From assembly GCF_963678635.1 (NCBI RefSeq), contig NC_087062.1, positions 4,640,193 through 4,704,192 on the forward strand: 64,000 nucleotides of DNA, read 5' to 3'. The translations under genes and the position numbers were made by a program. Below the pieces are notes generated by a model, which saw nothing but the letters and a program-made list of their open reading frames with translations, ran no database searches and was not told the DNA's origin. Of the stretch, positions 12,145 to 23,562 are shown one piece after another (within the stretch, counting starts at the first letter, position 1; every line of letters begins with the position of its first letter). The DNA is from Symsagittifera roscoffensis (lineage: Eukaryota; Xenacoelomorpha; Acoela; Convolutidae).

Positions 12145-12314
12145 GAAAAAACTTACTGGAAAGCTTACAGAAACAAAAGTACCCGATTAAAGCAACACTG
12201 GCTGATGGCAGCGTCCAAGAAAGAATCCGTGCTGAAGGTCTTGATAAGTTTTCGGATATGACTATGTTTAAGTCATCATCCATCCAACAGGACAATCGGT
12301 CTGCAAAAACTTGA
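12145..12314 (+). CDS. Possible terminal exon of an unrecognised plus-strand gene
   Basis: A good acceptor, TTGTTGTTTACAG, precedes an open frame of 56 residues that begins GKNLLESLQKQKYPIKATLA and ends at TGA 12312-12314. Its composition (balanced charged and small residues, fewer Phe/Lys/Asn runs) is more protein-like than the surrounding DNA. I found no matching upstream exon and recognise no domain. The frame can be extended upstream to 12051 without a stop, so an internal exon boundary is assumed rather than shown. It may be a relic or chance ORF. Confidence 0.3.
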
Positions 12315-12915
12315 CTTTCAGAATTTATTTTTTAAAATTACATTTATATCGTCTTCGTAAAATTTGGTTTCGATTAGGATACAATCGCAGTAATTGATAG
12401 CAGTTTTTCTTCAGTTTTTGTTTTCAGATGCAAATCAAAACAACCTTTCCTTTCGAGCAAAATCACTAGTAGTGTAAGACTGTAAGACATACAATGGATG
12501 ACTTACCACTCGGTTCTGCGTCATTCATTAACCATACTAGTCCCCCCCCCCTTAAATCCGCCCCTGATCCTAGATCAAACAGATAAAACTATTGGACCCT
12601 TTCCCACTCAATACCAACCCCCCTGCCACATTGCAAATTTTCCATTTTCATAATACTTCCAATTGTTATTATAGCTAGTTATTAAGGCTAAATGGGCGAC
12701 TTTTCTTAATGAAGTATCAAGTAAAAATGTTGTCAGAATAGTTAATTTTTTATTCTACAAAAATTTCAAAACTTAATTTCAACGTTAAAATAGTTTTTTT
12801 TTTTTCAATTGAAATTCAAATATGGGAGAGGGGGAAACGAACCAATTATTGACAGTGAACAGAAATAGCTGCGAATATTTTTGCTCGTACAATTTCCTTA
12901 ACTAATGCACAAGAT

Positions 12916-13130
12916 GTATAGTTAATGACAAATAGTTGGCAATATCCTTTTCGGTCAACGAATCTGAACGAAGTTCATTTAATCTAAAACTGCTGATTTC
13001 GAAGTCTGAAATCAATTTTTATTCGATTGAGCTTGTTGAAACCATCAACCTAAATTAGTCAACCTAACGCAACCGTTTTTTGACCAAGTAGAAGTCACAG
13101 ATATTGCCAACGATTAGGCATTAACTATAC
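12916..13130. mobile_element. 215 bp inverted-repeat element beside the MICU 3' end
   Basis: The left end GTATAGTTAATGACAAATAG and the right end, read in reverse complement, GTATAGTTAATGCCTAATCG, match over about 31 bp with four differences and continue into TTGGCAATATC. The interior block containing CCTTTTCGGTCAACGAATCTG recurs in inverted orientation at about 32388-32472. There is no coding capacity. A target-site duplication is not clear. It is probably a MITE of a family different from M. Confidence 0.5.
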
Positions 13131-13163
13131 AACACATTAACTACTTGAGTTCTGTTTGATAAT

Positions 13164-16100
13164 TTATTCCTCCGTGGTCGCATTTCTTTCCTTAACCAGA
13201 CACTTTTTGAAGCCCTGCCATCCTATAAACTCGTCTGTGTGATATCTAAAGCCTCTTTGAACTGCATCTTTCATTTGACCTATGAACTCTTTTTTGCTCA
13301 GTTCTCCATCATTGTTCACGTCAAACAGGAGAAACATCGTGTCTAGAATTGTACTCGGAATTTCTTTGCCGTGAGTTGTGATCTTATAGGCTCTTTGGAA
13401 CGCCGCTTTGTTCAGATTCTGTCCTGCATACGAGAATATTTCGACTGCAACTGCGAAATCTTCGATGTTGTTTAGGAAGTAAAAGAACTCGCAGAACTCT
13501 TCGAACGTGATTCCCTTGAAGGTCGGATTTCCTTCTTTCAGTAGGTTTTCCATCATCTTTTCCTGTTGTTCCGCTGGAACCTGGGTGTGACGTAACAAGA
13601 TACGGGCGAACTCGTCCTCAGATATGGTTCTAAGGCCCTAAAAAAATTTAAGCCTAACTCGCAGCTCAAAATGAATTTAATTAACACGCTCTGCAGAAAG
13701 ATAATATTTTTTTCTAGCTATTGGTGAAGAAAAACATGACTTTTCAGGAGACAATTTGAAACTTGAATTCTATCAATTAAACTCATGGACAAAAATAAAC
13801 GTAACCTTAGATTTTTACTCCCTATAACTCGCATTTTCAATCCCGAGATAAAGGTTAATATCAATTGCTCTTTCTTGGTCTATACAAAAAAATTAATTAA
13901 AAGTCAAAATAAATGTCCACGAATTTAAAAAAGTCATGAATCAAACCGCGAGAAATCAAATTTGAGCGCGAACAACTTGTAAGACTTTTTCCTGAAAAAA
14001 AATTATTGAGACCTTATATTATAAGTGAAAACCACTTTTAGCGCACATAATTCTAATCAAAATCATTCATTCAATAGACGTTTTAACTGATGGTCTGATG
14101 ACTTGATTGGAAGTTGTCTTCCTTATAGCAAATGAATCTGAGTTGAACTGCAAAAATTCAGAAGTCAAACCGCCAAAAGTCACATTTGGGTGGGATAAAA
14201 GTTTAAGACTTATTGCCTCAAAAAACCAAACAAAAGCAATTAGTGCCTTCATTCTTGCGTTCACCGACAATTAAGAATGAATACTAAGAATGAATGTTAT
14301 AATAAAGAAAAATTTCCAAATTTTGTACCTTCGAGAACTCAGTGAACTCGACCATTAAAATTTCGGTCTGCAAACTGCGGATGAAAGAGAGAAACTGGTC
14401 GTATGCTAGCTTTCCAGTTCCGCCTTTGCCAAAGAAGTGTTGCGACAGAGTCGTCCTGGGTATCGCTTCGGACCCGATATCCACCACGTGCTTAGCGATG
14501 GCATCTGAAACCACAATAAAAATGGTATCGTGCCGAACCGAAACTCACAAGAAAGTCAGACTCTTCTACCAATCCCCAACTGCAATTTTTGGAAATATGT
14601 TCTCCAATTATCAAGAAAATTAGCATGTGGATTAATCGCCTAATTACAAGCACATTTTCGACCTCGAAAACAACTTCAGAAAACCAATGGTAAAACCGTA
14701 AAATTGATGTTAGTGAATGGTGTGGCGGGGGGGGGGCTCCGATAGAAGAGCCAAAGGTCCGAACAGTTTGAAAGAAAACAGACGTATCAATGTTTAGGAT
14801 GCGCTAAAAGTTAAAAAGAGAAAAAGCTCCATTTGTAAAACGTCCAAGACCCATTTCTCATTTAGAATAAAAATCAAGATTTCAACAAAACCACCAATAC
14901 CCGACCAGATATTAAAAAGATTTATGAAGTGCTAATGACCTGTGCTTGGGGGGTGGGGGTTGAAGAACCGTCACTCGATGAACAGAGCCAAGAGGTAGTT
15001 GGAAAAGAATTTAAAAACGCAAGAAATCAAAAACAAATTGACTCGTTTTTTGAAAAATGTTCAATTTCAAGGTAAAAAAACGTATGACTTAAAAGATCTT
15101 TGAATTTCAAGAACAATTTATAATTGACACTTTTTTGATATAATTAACTCAATTTGAGAAAACTTGATCAATAGGTATTTTTTTTATTTCACTGGGAAAT
15201 CAGAAAACTAAATTCCGCTTTCGAAACTACAAGTGAAATGGAAAAAAAACCAAAAGTAAAAAAAAAACGAAAAACAAAATCATCACGATCTATATGATAG
15301 TCTTCAACTACGTTCAACGACTATTAAAAATTCTGAGTTTCATCATTCTTTATTGATTTTTCGTTCTGCCTGTGATTTACGTTTTGCTCTTTTAGCCGGC
15401 GTGCGAGATTTGAACTTGAATTTGTCTCTGAACCAGATTATGCCCTCATCTTCCTTCCACTCTTGCTGTTTTTGTCTGATTATTTGGCCCGGTTTCATTC
15501 GTTCCCGTCTTTTTTGTGACTTTTGTGACTGAGGATCGAGTCTTTTAAACCACACAATGTTTCGACTGACAATTCTCGCAATTTATTTAACTTTTTTCTA
15601 TTACAAAAAGCATAAAAAATGGATGCATGAAAAAAAAGCTAAGATCGACGTAACCCAAAATGGTTCGATATCAAGTCACTAATACCACGTGAACATATGA
15701 TTTCTAACTGCATGATTTTTCCCTCTACTGATGTAAAAATTTAAGAGAGATCCCCTTTTCAATACAATACCTTGCTCTACACCTCAAAAGCGTTCTGTTC
15801 ACTTTCCCGGCCCGCATCTCAAAATTACAACAATCAGTTGTCTAAAACTTATTTATTCCGCTACTCCCATGCAAAAAAGTGGTTCAACCTATCTATTTTA
15901 ATGCGGCTTATAAAGGCACACGACATTTTACGGTATTTAGTTAACCGCGTTTTAACATAAATGAAGCGTCTCTTTTTCATCATCCCCCCCCCCTCGCATA
16001 AGCATCATTTTCATGGTGTAACGAGTGGTTTTACAAGGTTAAATATGAAGACCAAATATGTTTGTCATGGCCTAATTAGTCCGGACTGCCAATTTTTTTA

Positions 16101-19100
16101 ACAATCGGAGACTGGGAAGAGCAAAATTACTTCTGAAAAATCGCAGGTGGGGAGGGGGGTAAAAAAGAGCCAATTAAGGGGACCTGGAAACCCTGATAGA
16201 CCCCCAAAATTTGATCAAACTCCTCGATCTCTACACTGTTTAATAAATCCTCTTTAATTGTCATTTTTATTGTATGATTGCCCCCCCTTCCCCCCTCCTT
16301 ATAAGCATCAACTTTACGGTGTAACTAGTGGTTCTTACATGTTACGTATCGAGACTAAATATGTTTCAAATAGCGTAATCAGTTCATCTATAAATTTATG
16401 TAACAATCAGAAATTGCATTCAATATTCGGAGTGAAAACTCGCAATCGCAGGTGATAAAAAAGAACAAAGAACCCCGTATCATTTTACAGTTGCTAGGAT
16501 TCTTTTCCAAACACTGTTTTAATTCAGTGAAATTTTATAGAGTGAACAAATTAAGCCTCTTTTCCAGTCCCCCCCTTTGATTTTTTCTGAAACTCAATAT
16601 ACGAAAGTCTGTTTAAAATGACTTTTCATGTTATAAACTGCTATGAAACGTGTCAGCGCGAACAGGTGAACAAATTTTTACATTTCTTACATGCAAATTG
16701 CCGCGTGAAGAATTTTTGAACAGCTTAATTTTGAAATTTTGCGAGGTGGTGGGAAACTGGAAAAGAGCCCAAATTAAGTATTCTGAACACATTTGTTCTT
16801 CATGCCATTTGTTCTTCAAGTCTAATTTTGCATTCTTTTACAATTGTTTGCTTTCAGTCCAATCGAAACACATGCCCGAAGCGCTTGAATGACTCGAGGA
16901 AGTCGTTCAACTGCATTCTGTGAGTCTCTTTGTCTTTGGGCATAGGCTGCTTAACGTGGAACTCATGATTTCTAAACTCATCGGACTTTAACACTTCAGC
17001 GCTTTTTTCATTACAGCTTCTCAGTTAGTTTTTTCATGCTGACCAAATTGAATTTCCGAGCTCGGATATTTTTCCAATTTTTGTGACAATCGGACAATGT
17101 GAACAGGAAACTTACCTTGAAAAACTTGCAGCCTTGAAAAGTTGGCGGCGGAGGGGAAAGGAAAAAACCCGAGCTCGCCAAAAATATTTAAAAATCTCAA
17201 TTGTCCCCCTAAATCCGCACCTCCGAAAGTCTTTTGTGTTACTAGACTAGGGAGCAAAAATGGGAGAGTCAATTTTCAGTCACCGTAAAAAAGCAGCATG
17301 AGTTGAAATATTTCACTGCTGGAATTCACTGTGAAAATGAGAGTCATGTGAGCATAGAAAACAAATCAGAGTGAGAGAACCCATCGAAATTAGTGAAATA
17401 TCTTTTCTTCTTCCCTATATTCAATAATGTCCCAACTTTACTTACATGCGATCCGGCCTGAAAATGTTGAACAATCATAACGAAAAATGCTTTTGATTTT
17501 TCTAACGATAACACTGATGTCCATTGAAAAAAAAAATCATTTACAATAGTTCAAAAACTCAAAAAATTACAAAACTTTACTAGTTTTTTCTATCAAAACT
17601 TTCCCATTGATACCAAAAATTAGCATGCGGACTACTTCGGCCATCAAATTTGTTTTTAACCAGTTGCCAAATATAATTCAAATTAATCTTTTGATGCTCT
17701 CTAGCTTCAGCTAATTTTTCTTTCTTTTGGTGAAAAAAGACGCTTTTGACAAAGCCCGCTCTGCGTAAGGTATCAAACCGAGTATAATTTTCATAATTTC
17801 GTGTAATTTCTGTACTCATAGCATTTAAGTAAATTAAAAATCAAATCAACATTTAACTTAAATTCAATTGTTTTTTAAATGGAAATCACTGAATCCCACC
17901 TATTGCAAAATAGGAAAACAATTATCAGAATCAATAAAGTGTATACTTATCTTACGTAGTAGCTGATTTTGTTCAAGATGAATAACTGTTACACTGAGGC
18001 GAAGAAAAGCTTCGCACCACATGCGATTCAAAAATGTATAACTTTGGTAAATTTAGAGTAAAACATCTCAAAATCAAATCTTTCGAATATTTTACAAAGC
18101 AAATAGAAAAAATAAAATACCACCAGCAGACAGTTAGAAAAGAGTTATTGAACGCAAAGAAACAGACAAACACAATGACTTCTTTTTTGAAAAAAAAATT
18201 CAAAATTCGAATGAAAAGTAAAGATTATATGGACTTAAAGCTCTTGAATTTCAGGAACAATTTATAATTGGCACTTTTTCGAAAAACTTCACTCCATTTG
18301 AGAAAACTGGATCATTAGTAAAAAAAAAAAGTTTATTCAGCTGGGAAATTTGAAAATTAAATTCACTTTCGAAATTAGAATTCAATTACGTTTTTCGGGG
18401 CCTTTACACTTTCGCTGTACGATAGCGGAGTTTGCCTTCCTTTTAAAAAAATAGAACTAACTGAAAAAGAAACCAACAACTCATATCGCGAAAAACCAAA
18501 ACTGAGCGTGAGCAAATTTTAAGACTTTTTCTGAAATAATAAAAATAATCATCAAGACATATCATCCTTTAGCATCATGGTAACGCTTAAAGTTTTTTTA
18601 AAAACTGAAATAAAAACGTGAGGACAGGCGTTGAAAAAGAGCTAAATGCACTTAACCTGTCTCGAAACTTTACTTGAACAGCAGAGGACTAGGAGCGTGA
18701 AATAAGCACAAGCAGTTACAAAAAAATTGGATTTCAACTGGGAATTTTTCATATATCGAAATAAAAATAGTGATTCTTGATACTTCATATTTATTCCATG
18801 AAACTTGAAAATAGCAAAAGCAGTTTTGCAGATATCAACACATCGAAGAACAATGGGCAAAAAACTTCCAATTATCTAAGTATGTATGCAATTCCCAAAA
18901 AAAAAACAGCTCATATTTAAATTTAAAACATTCAGAGGTTCAATCCCAAACTTAAAGTTCACTGAAAGCGAAACCGAGCTCCGGTTAAATATCCATATAC
19001 AATCACCCCGTCAATAATGTCTCTCGCTTAGGCTTATAACATATCGCATCATTACGCCTTGCAAAAAAAAACAATTTTGTAACGCCTGGCTGCTTTCTGT

Positions 19101-21226
19101 CGTGTCATCGAGTTCAAAAGGTATAGTTTATGTCAAATTATTGGCTCTATCTATTAAATGTGAGCAAATCCATCCGTCATAAGCAATAATTTTTAGGTGA
19201 ATTGAATTTTTGACACAGTTTTTAAGTGCTGAATTGAGTTTGAAAAGGTTTCTAACGTCAAAAGGAGCAATTTAAGGTTTTTTTTAGAGTTTTCGACCGA
19301 AAGTGATATTGCAAAAAACAATACAACATCGACTTTTTTATGAGCTGAATCTTCGTTTTAGAAAGCAAACAAGGAAATCAATATCTAATCATTAAGAATC
19401 AAATAAGAACCTTATTGAAAGTGATTTTAAAGTGAAAAGTTGTCTCGGTGTCGATCACGATTGGTATCATTTTTTTCGTTTTTCAAACTCAATCTTCTAG
19501 AATTGTTTCTATTTTAAATAACAATAATAACTGATTTTTGTTTCGCTCATTATCTTATTACTAACCTCTGACTAATTACACAAAACGAAAATTATTGTTG
19601 TAAAAAAGTGAACAATTAAGAAGTATTAAAACGCTCTACCTCTGTTTAATCCCGCCCCTTCTGAAACGTATAAAAGCACAACAATCTATGCTGAATCTTA
19701 AAACGACTGAGGTGATGAAAAACCAGCCGAAATCATGTCAGCAAAAAAGCGAAAAATAAAGAGGCACTCATTCAAAACCAGGGTCGGTAAAGTTACTAAA
19801 TTACAAAACGACATTCAAATATAGTAAAAACTGTTGAAATACGGAGAAAATTCCATACTTTGTAATTTAAGTCGACAAAAAAGCAGACAGACGAAAATCC
19901 AACAACATTTCGTACAACTCGAAAAAAAAATCCGACCGAGATTCGAACTCCAAACCTTTGTGTCTAATCCCACGCTTTTCACCACCAGACCACGTGGGAG
20001 TGACCCTGGATGTTGTCGAAGTTACACAATAAAGCAAGTCTGATTTCTTAGATTTGTACGAAAGTTTGTTTACGGTAAAAAAAAAACGTGAAAAAAGCTC
20101 TCGCTAGTGAAAAAATGAGATATTTCACTAACACAACCGCCGTAAAATTAACGCCATCGTTGTCACAGCTGTGCTATATATTTTTAGAAGATTAAAAAAC
20201 CAAGATATAAAACGACAGAGTTGAACTTAATTAGAGCAGCAAACCTCCTGGCAACATGTCTTCTGTCTAACAGAAAGTTGCTCGAATTTATAGCGTCTGA
20301 AAATATATAACTGAGTATAATTACATCGCATTAAACGTGCTATAACAAGTGTTTAAAATCAACATAAATCAAAATCCGGCACCGAAAAACCTATCAAAGC
20401 CCATTGTTAATTCACGGATTCTACAATAATTATATTGTTAACTTTTTGATGTTAGAGATAAAAATCGAAACTAGCAAATAATCATGCAGCAAAAACTTCT
20501 AATAATTCTTTAAACAATTTAAAAATCGATAAAAGAGCGCGAGCTCGATGTTATCGAGAACTTTTTTCGTTAAGACTGACCTGCAAATTGCTCGAACTCT
20601 CGTTTCTCAATTTTGGAGCTGTTGTCCCTGTCAAAAGTCTTGTAAGCGATCTCAATGTCGGACCTAGTTTTAGTCAGACACGCCACCAGAAAACAGTACT
20701 CTGGGAACGTTAAAACTCCGTCTGTGTCCAGCTTCTGGAAGAAATCATGCCCTTTGTAGTTTTTCGAGGGTTTCGGAGTACTCCGTAATAAAGTATCCAG
20801 ATCTTTCTCTGTGACCTTTCTTCGACCTATTCTGGGCCTCGGGTTTGTTTGGGTTACGGACTCTATGAAATCCATGGGGGTCATGATTAGCTCTCCATTT
20901 GTGTATTCTAAAGACGCGAACTTCTCAAACCGCTTGTGGGCTATTTTTTTCTGCTGCGAAGGTTTGTCAACTTTTTTTACTCTTCTATTTTCAGACACTT
21001 GGGCAGATTCTGCGTGTATATTCACATCGCCAAAAATACTAACAAACTGTCTCTTTAAACGTGTCAAACTTGCAAAAGTAGAATTCTGAGCGAAAACTTC
21101 CGAGTCTTTTTCTCTTAACCGCTCGAGTGAGTAGCCGGAAGCAACTACAAATGAGCCCCCAACTGCGAACACTTTACTCCAGTCAGAAGTGATGAGCTTT
21201 CTTAAATTTCTGCTGTGGGAAGCCAT
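13164..21226 (-). CDS. Mitochondrial calcium uptake protein, MICU2/MICU3-like (431 aa)
   Basis: Model: complement(join(13164..13637, 14329..14504, 20581..21226)). Donors GTCAGT and GTACAA and acceptors GGTTTCAG and TTTTTTTAG agree in phase (G+AT gives Asp216; the second junction is phase 0). MICU proteins sit in the mitochondrial intermembrane space and gate the calcium uniporter. The N-terminus is basic with a short hydrophobic stretch (about residues 18-32). The family's FASLEY motif is at about 103-108. EF-hand loop 1 is at 199-210 (Asp199, Asp201, Ser203, Glu210) and loop 2 at 380-391 (Asp380, Asn382, Asp384, Gly385, Glu391), both canonical. The central block RTTLSQHFFGK and the LQTEI..MEF segment fit MICU2/3 better than MICU1. 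Length is close to family size. The chosen ATG lies 8 nt after a TTTCAG acceptor, so a 5' UTR intron or trans-splicing is possible. The stop codon overlaps an AATAAA. Intron 2 is 6.1 kb. Confidence 0.9.
14990..15330 (+). repeat. Dispersed repeat family A, copy 4
   Basis: It has AGGTAGTTGGAAAAGAAT, ACGCAAGAAATCAAAAAC, GACTTAAAAGATCTTTGAATTTC, GAACAATTTATAATTGACAC, CTTGATCAATAGGTA and ACTGGGAAATCAG in the family order, and ends with a GATCTATATGATAG variant of the tail. The GATCACG...GTTTGCC block is deleted. It lies in MICU intron 2. Confidence 0.5.
15343..15573 (-). CDS. Unrecognised short basic ORF in MICU intron 2
   Basis: The open frame runs from just after a TAA near 15579 to a TAA at 15343, about 78 residues, with no clear ATG before Met of RRERMK. 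It contains WFKRLDPQSQKSQKRRERMK and later WKEDEGIIWFRDKFKFKSRT, and is strongly basic and Trp-containing, which looks protein-like. It lies on the same strand as the MICU gene, inside its intron. It could be the last exon of a nested gene, an alternative terminal exon, or chance. No donor/acceptor pair linking it to the ORFs at 16.9 and 17.6-17.8 kb could be confirmed. Confidence 0.28.
   Translation of the reverse strand: MVSRNIVWFKRLDPQSQKSQKRRERMKPGQIIRQKQQEWKEDEGIIWFRDKFKFKSRTPAKRAKRKSQAERKINKE
15557..15682 (+). CDS. Possible 41-aa membrane microprotein ORF
   Basis: ATG 15557 to TAA 15680-15682. A hydrophobic segment at residues 4-17 (LTILAIYLTFFYY-like) is followed by a Lys/His-rich stretch, the layout of a small single-pass membrane peptide. 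It is divergent to the basic ORF on the other strand. Short AT-rich ORFs like this arise often by chance, and I recognise no homologue. Confidence 0.15.
   Translation: MFRLTILAIYLTFFYYKKHKKWMHEKKAKIDVTQNGSISSH
15968..16171. mobile_element. MITE family M, copy 2
   Basis: The left end is GTCTCTTTTTCATCATCCCC and the right end GGGGTAAAAAAGAGCC. The interior shares AAGACCAAATATG, CATGGCCTAATTAGTC and ACAATCGGA with the copy at 9439. The flanks AATGAAGC and AATTAAGG agree at 6 of 8 positions, as expected of a decayed 8 bp duplication. It lies in MICU intron 2. Confidence 0.65.
16265..16455. mobile_element. MITE family M-related copy 3 (ends decayed)
   Basis: It has a C tract (16280-16298), then TTATAAGCATCAACTTTACGGTGTAACTAGTGG, GAGACTAAATATG and AACAATCAGA, which follow the interior of the 15968 copy in order. 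It ends with CGCAGGTGATAAAAAAG. No target-site duplication can be defined. Confidence 0.45.
16555..16769. mobile_element. MITE family M, copy 4 (215 bp, 8 bp TSD)
   Basis: The terminal inverted repeats are GCCTCTTTTCCAGTCCCCCC and CTGGAAAAGAGCC. A perfect 8 bp duplication, CAAATTAA, flanks it (16547-16554 and 16770-16777). The interior is diverged from the 9439 copy, so it may be a different subfamily. It lies in MICU intron 2. Two short ORFs crossing this element on both strands are ignored as element sequence. Confidence 0.78.
16868..17010 (-). CDS. Unrecognised protein-like ORF in MICU intron 2
   Basis: This is an open minus-strand frame ending at a TGA near 16868. It contains SDEFRNHEFHVKQPMPKDKE and then THRMQLNDFLESFKRFGHVF. 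The amino-acid balance is unlike the surrounding AT-rich DNA. It has no ATG before the Met of QPMPK. The best acceptor candidates upstream lack a pyrimidine tract. It could be an exon of a gene nested in the intron or an alternative MICU exon. The function is unknown. Confidence 0.25.
17005..17165. mobile_element. MITE family M remnant
   Basis: The right half of family M is recognisable: GTGACAATCGGACAATGTGAACAG, then AAAACTTGCAG and a G-rich GGCGGAGGGGAAAGGAAAAAAC end. The left end is missing or decayed. Confidence 0.45.
17580..17819 (-). CDS. Unrecognised 79-aa ORF in MICU intron 2
   Basis: ATG 17819 to TAG at 17580. The protein starts MSTEITRNYENYTRFDTLRR and includes FFHQKKEKLAEAREHQKINL and NYIWQLVKNKFDGRSSPHAN. 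It is mixed charged/aromatic with no hydrophobic run or signal peptide, and is plausibly helical. It has its own start and stop and needs no intron, so it could be a small nested gene. Alternatively it may be the first exon of a gene continuing at 16.9 kb. I recognise no family. Confidence 0.35.
   Translation of the reverse strand: MSTEITRNYENYTRFDTLRRAGFVKSVFFHQKKEKLAEAREHQKINLNYIWQLVKNKFDGRSSPHANFWYQWESFDRKN
18120..18575 (+). repeat. Dispersed repeat family A, copy 5
   Basis: It has CAGACAGTTAGAAAAGAGTTATTGAACGCAAAG, GATTATATGGACTTAAAGCTC, TTGAATTTCAGGAACAATTTATAATTGG, AACTGGATCATTAGTAAA, GGGAAATTTGAAAATTAAATTC, CGTTTTTCGGGGCC, CGATAGCGGAGTTTGCCTTCC and TGAGCGTGAGCAAATTTTAAG, all in family order. 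It lies in MICU intron 2. Confidence 0.6.
18860..20580. other. Remainder of MICU intron 2
   Basis: Apart from the tRNA-like segment at 19931-20004, this stretch has no repeat landmark, exon or RNA gene I can support. Confidence 0.4.
19931..20004 (-). repeat. tRNA-like segment (pseudogene or SINE head)
   Basis: On the minus strand it has an A-box-like GTGGTCTGGTGG, as in Asp/Glu-type tRNAs, and a B-box-like AGTTCGAATCTC at tRNA spacing. A run of nine T follows, which would terminate RNA polymerase III. The outer stem does not pair (CACTCCC against GGTCGGA), so it is not called a functional tRNA. Confidence 0.45.
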
Positions 21227-21239
21227 TCCGATGTCTGAA

Positions 21240-23560
21240 AGATAAAACAACAACATTGATTAGAAGACGCAATTAACGCAAATTTAGGTATCTACTCTAA
21301 TGAAATGCCTATATTGGAGGACTACTTTTGTACATTTGATTAAGATTTAACAAAATTTTTAGAACGAACTAAAGTAAATGATTCGAGCTAACCTCTGTGA
21401 AAGTATAAATATTTGCTTACGCCAGATACACATTAGAACCTAATGATAACAAATAAACATTAGATTCTAACGGGCCATTGAGGCTTGAAACTGGCGAGTC
21501 GCTTTTTGGGCCTCCCTGAATCCAAATCAATAATACATTTTTTTTTTAAATGAGACTAAAACTACATGAGTGGCTAGAGCATGGGAAGTCAGCTATAGAG
21601 TCAACTTATGTCGAAATAAATTTAAATAAACACAAAGGCTTGTAGTCAGTGATGAAAAGATACAAAAATAATTTTTCGAAATTCAAACGCAATATTTGAA
21701 CTCACACGCTGCTAAATTTTAAGCTCAATTCAAAAAAATATATATTTTACTTCATTTTTCAAAATTTATATTTATGCAATTTTCATCTAGGCTGAAACAA
21801 TCCAATCGGATTCGTTCATTCAACTTACTTAGACTAGCTAATTGAATCCGTTGATGACTACTAGACTACACAATTTTTGACAATTTATTCATTTTGAGGC
21901 GAAACTTTAGAAGTTCTTTCAAAGTGCCCGTTTTTTAGCATTTGCAGTTGAGATTTTCAATGCCGAGAAGACGTATTATATGAATTTGTGATATGTTCAC
22001 TAAGTAGGAAACTTTTTAATTCATAGAACTGGTGCAAATTTTAACGCCGTAGGGAAAGCTTACTACAGATGGTAAAAACTGGCATTTTTAGACCAGGATT
22101 AAATTGTTAAGTCCTAGGAAGCAAGCACTGATATTTTCATCCAGGTTAGCTCAGAACATTTGCTTTAGGTCGATGAACATATATTGTTGAAACTCGAATT
22201 AAAAATTTTCAAAAAGGTTCTTTAAAGCAGGCACTTCAGAGATCAAAAGCCTGAAATCGCGTTTAATTTCGACCACTGGTGTAATGTTTAAGTAGTTTGA
22301 GTCGACTTCAATTTTGATATGTGCATCCAAATTTTGATATGAGCATTCAATATGGGCTTAAAGCAAATGGGCTTAAAGCAATTAGAAATCCATTTGGTTT
22401 CGAAACAAACTTCAGAAATTTAAACCTCATGATTTTAAATGAAATCACAGGCAAATCGCCAAAAATATTAAGGTTCAAAATAACTTCACTGACGAAATCA
22501 ATCCAAAAACTTAAAACTTTCCTATTGCCAATATTTTGTAAATTTAATCGGACTGCATTCAGTTTTTTTTGAAATTTGATGCACTCAACAGATAAATATT
22601 TAGTAACCAATTGAGAATTGAGCAAAAAATGAGCAAAATGTAAACAACAAAATATAAATCAAAATTAATTTTCACATTTTTTGCTGTAAATGTTTGAAAT
22701 ATTAAGTATCCAGGAGCCTTTTTATTTATAAAATCATTTTGATCCTCAGCCAAATGTTTGTTAGGATGTCTAAAACTGACGTCTTGTAATCGAAACAACC
22801 CGATAGTGTTTTCAAACTACTTTCAAAAAATTTTAAACATATTTATCCTTGAACTTAATAGCATTTGTAAACCTGCCAATGAGCTCAAGAATTTAAAAAC
22901 GATCAAAATTTTTTCAAGTTTCTTAGCGCAATTTAAATCCTCTGATATTTTTTAGAATTTCAAAAAAATTTCATACTTCACCTTTTAATAAAAGCTTTTA
23001 CGGTTGAAAAAAAGGCACAGAAAACTGACACAGCAAAATGTGAAACCAAGACCAGGAAGTCTTTAAAATTATGTAGATACACAACAAAATCAGGCAAAAT
23101 TTGAAATATGCACTCTGTACTTTCATTTAAAAAAAAAACATAATCCCTGATTGCAACACCCTTGCTAATAGACATAGCCAGCAGACAGTCGGGAAAATAT
23201 CATTAAACGCAGGAAAATTGAAGAAAAAACGGATCAAATTAACCCCCCCCCCCTCTCCCGATATACCACGTTATCTTCCACCCCAGCATTTTATTTAATT
23301 TAGGTTGAATTTGCTAAGCGATGCATGTAAAAAGCTCGATTCTGATACTGAAAAATCCAATTTCATTGGATGTTTACCTTAAGCTGCTTTTGGGGGTAGG
23401 ATATTAACCTGTTAAAAAAAACACTCAACTGTATGCTGGCTGTTTTTGACTTTGAAGTTAGAAAGAAGAAAATTATGGTCTCAAAGCGACACAACACCAA
23501 CAATTGGCGTCACAAATAAAATGAGAAAAAAGCAGAGATAAGCCTGAACATATAGAATTT
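21240..23560. other. Gene-free AT-rich stretch
   Basis: This is upstream of the MICU start. The ORFs are AT-driven and overlap on both strands, and I support no gene. A short family A-like 5' fragment (AGCAGACAGTCGGGAAAATATC) is at 23170-23230. A C/G-bounded element with inverted TTAAC...GGGGGTAGGATATTAACC ends is at 23238-23410. Confidence 0.45.
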
Positions 23561-23562
23561 TA

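Noticed and set aside
19931-20004. Functional tRNA gene on the minus strand
   Set aside because: A- and B-box-like motifs and a T run are present, but the acceptor and T stems do not pair properly. Kept only as a tRNA-like repeat.
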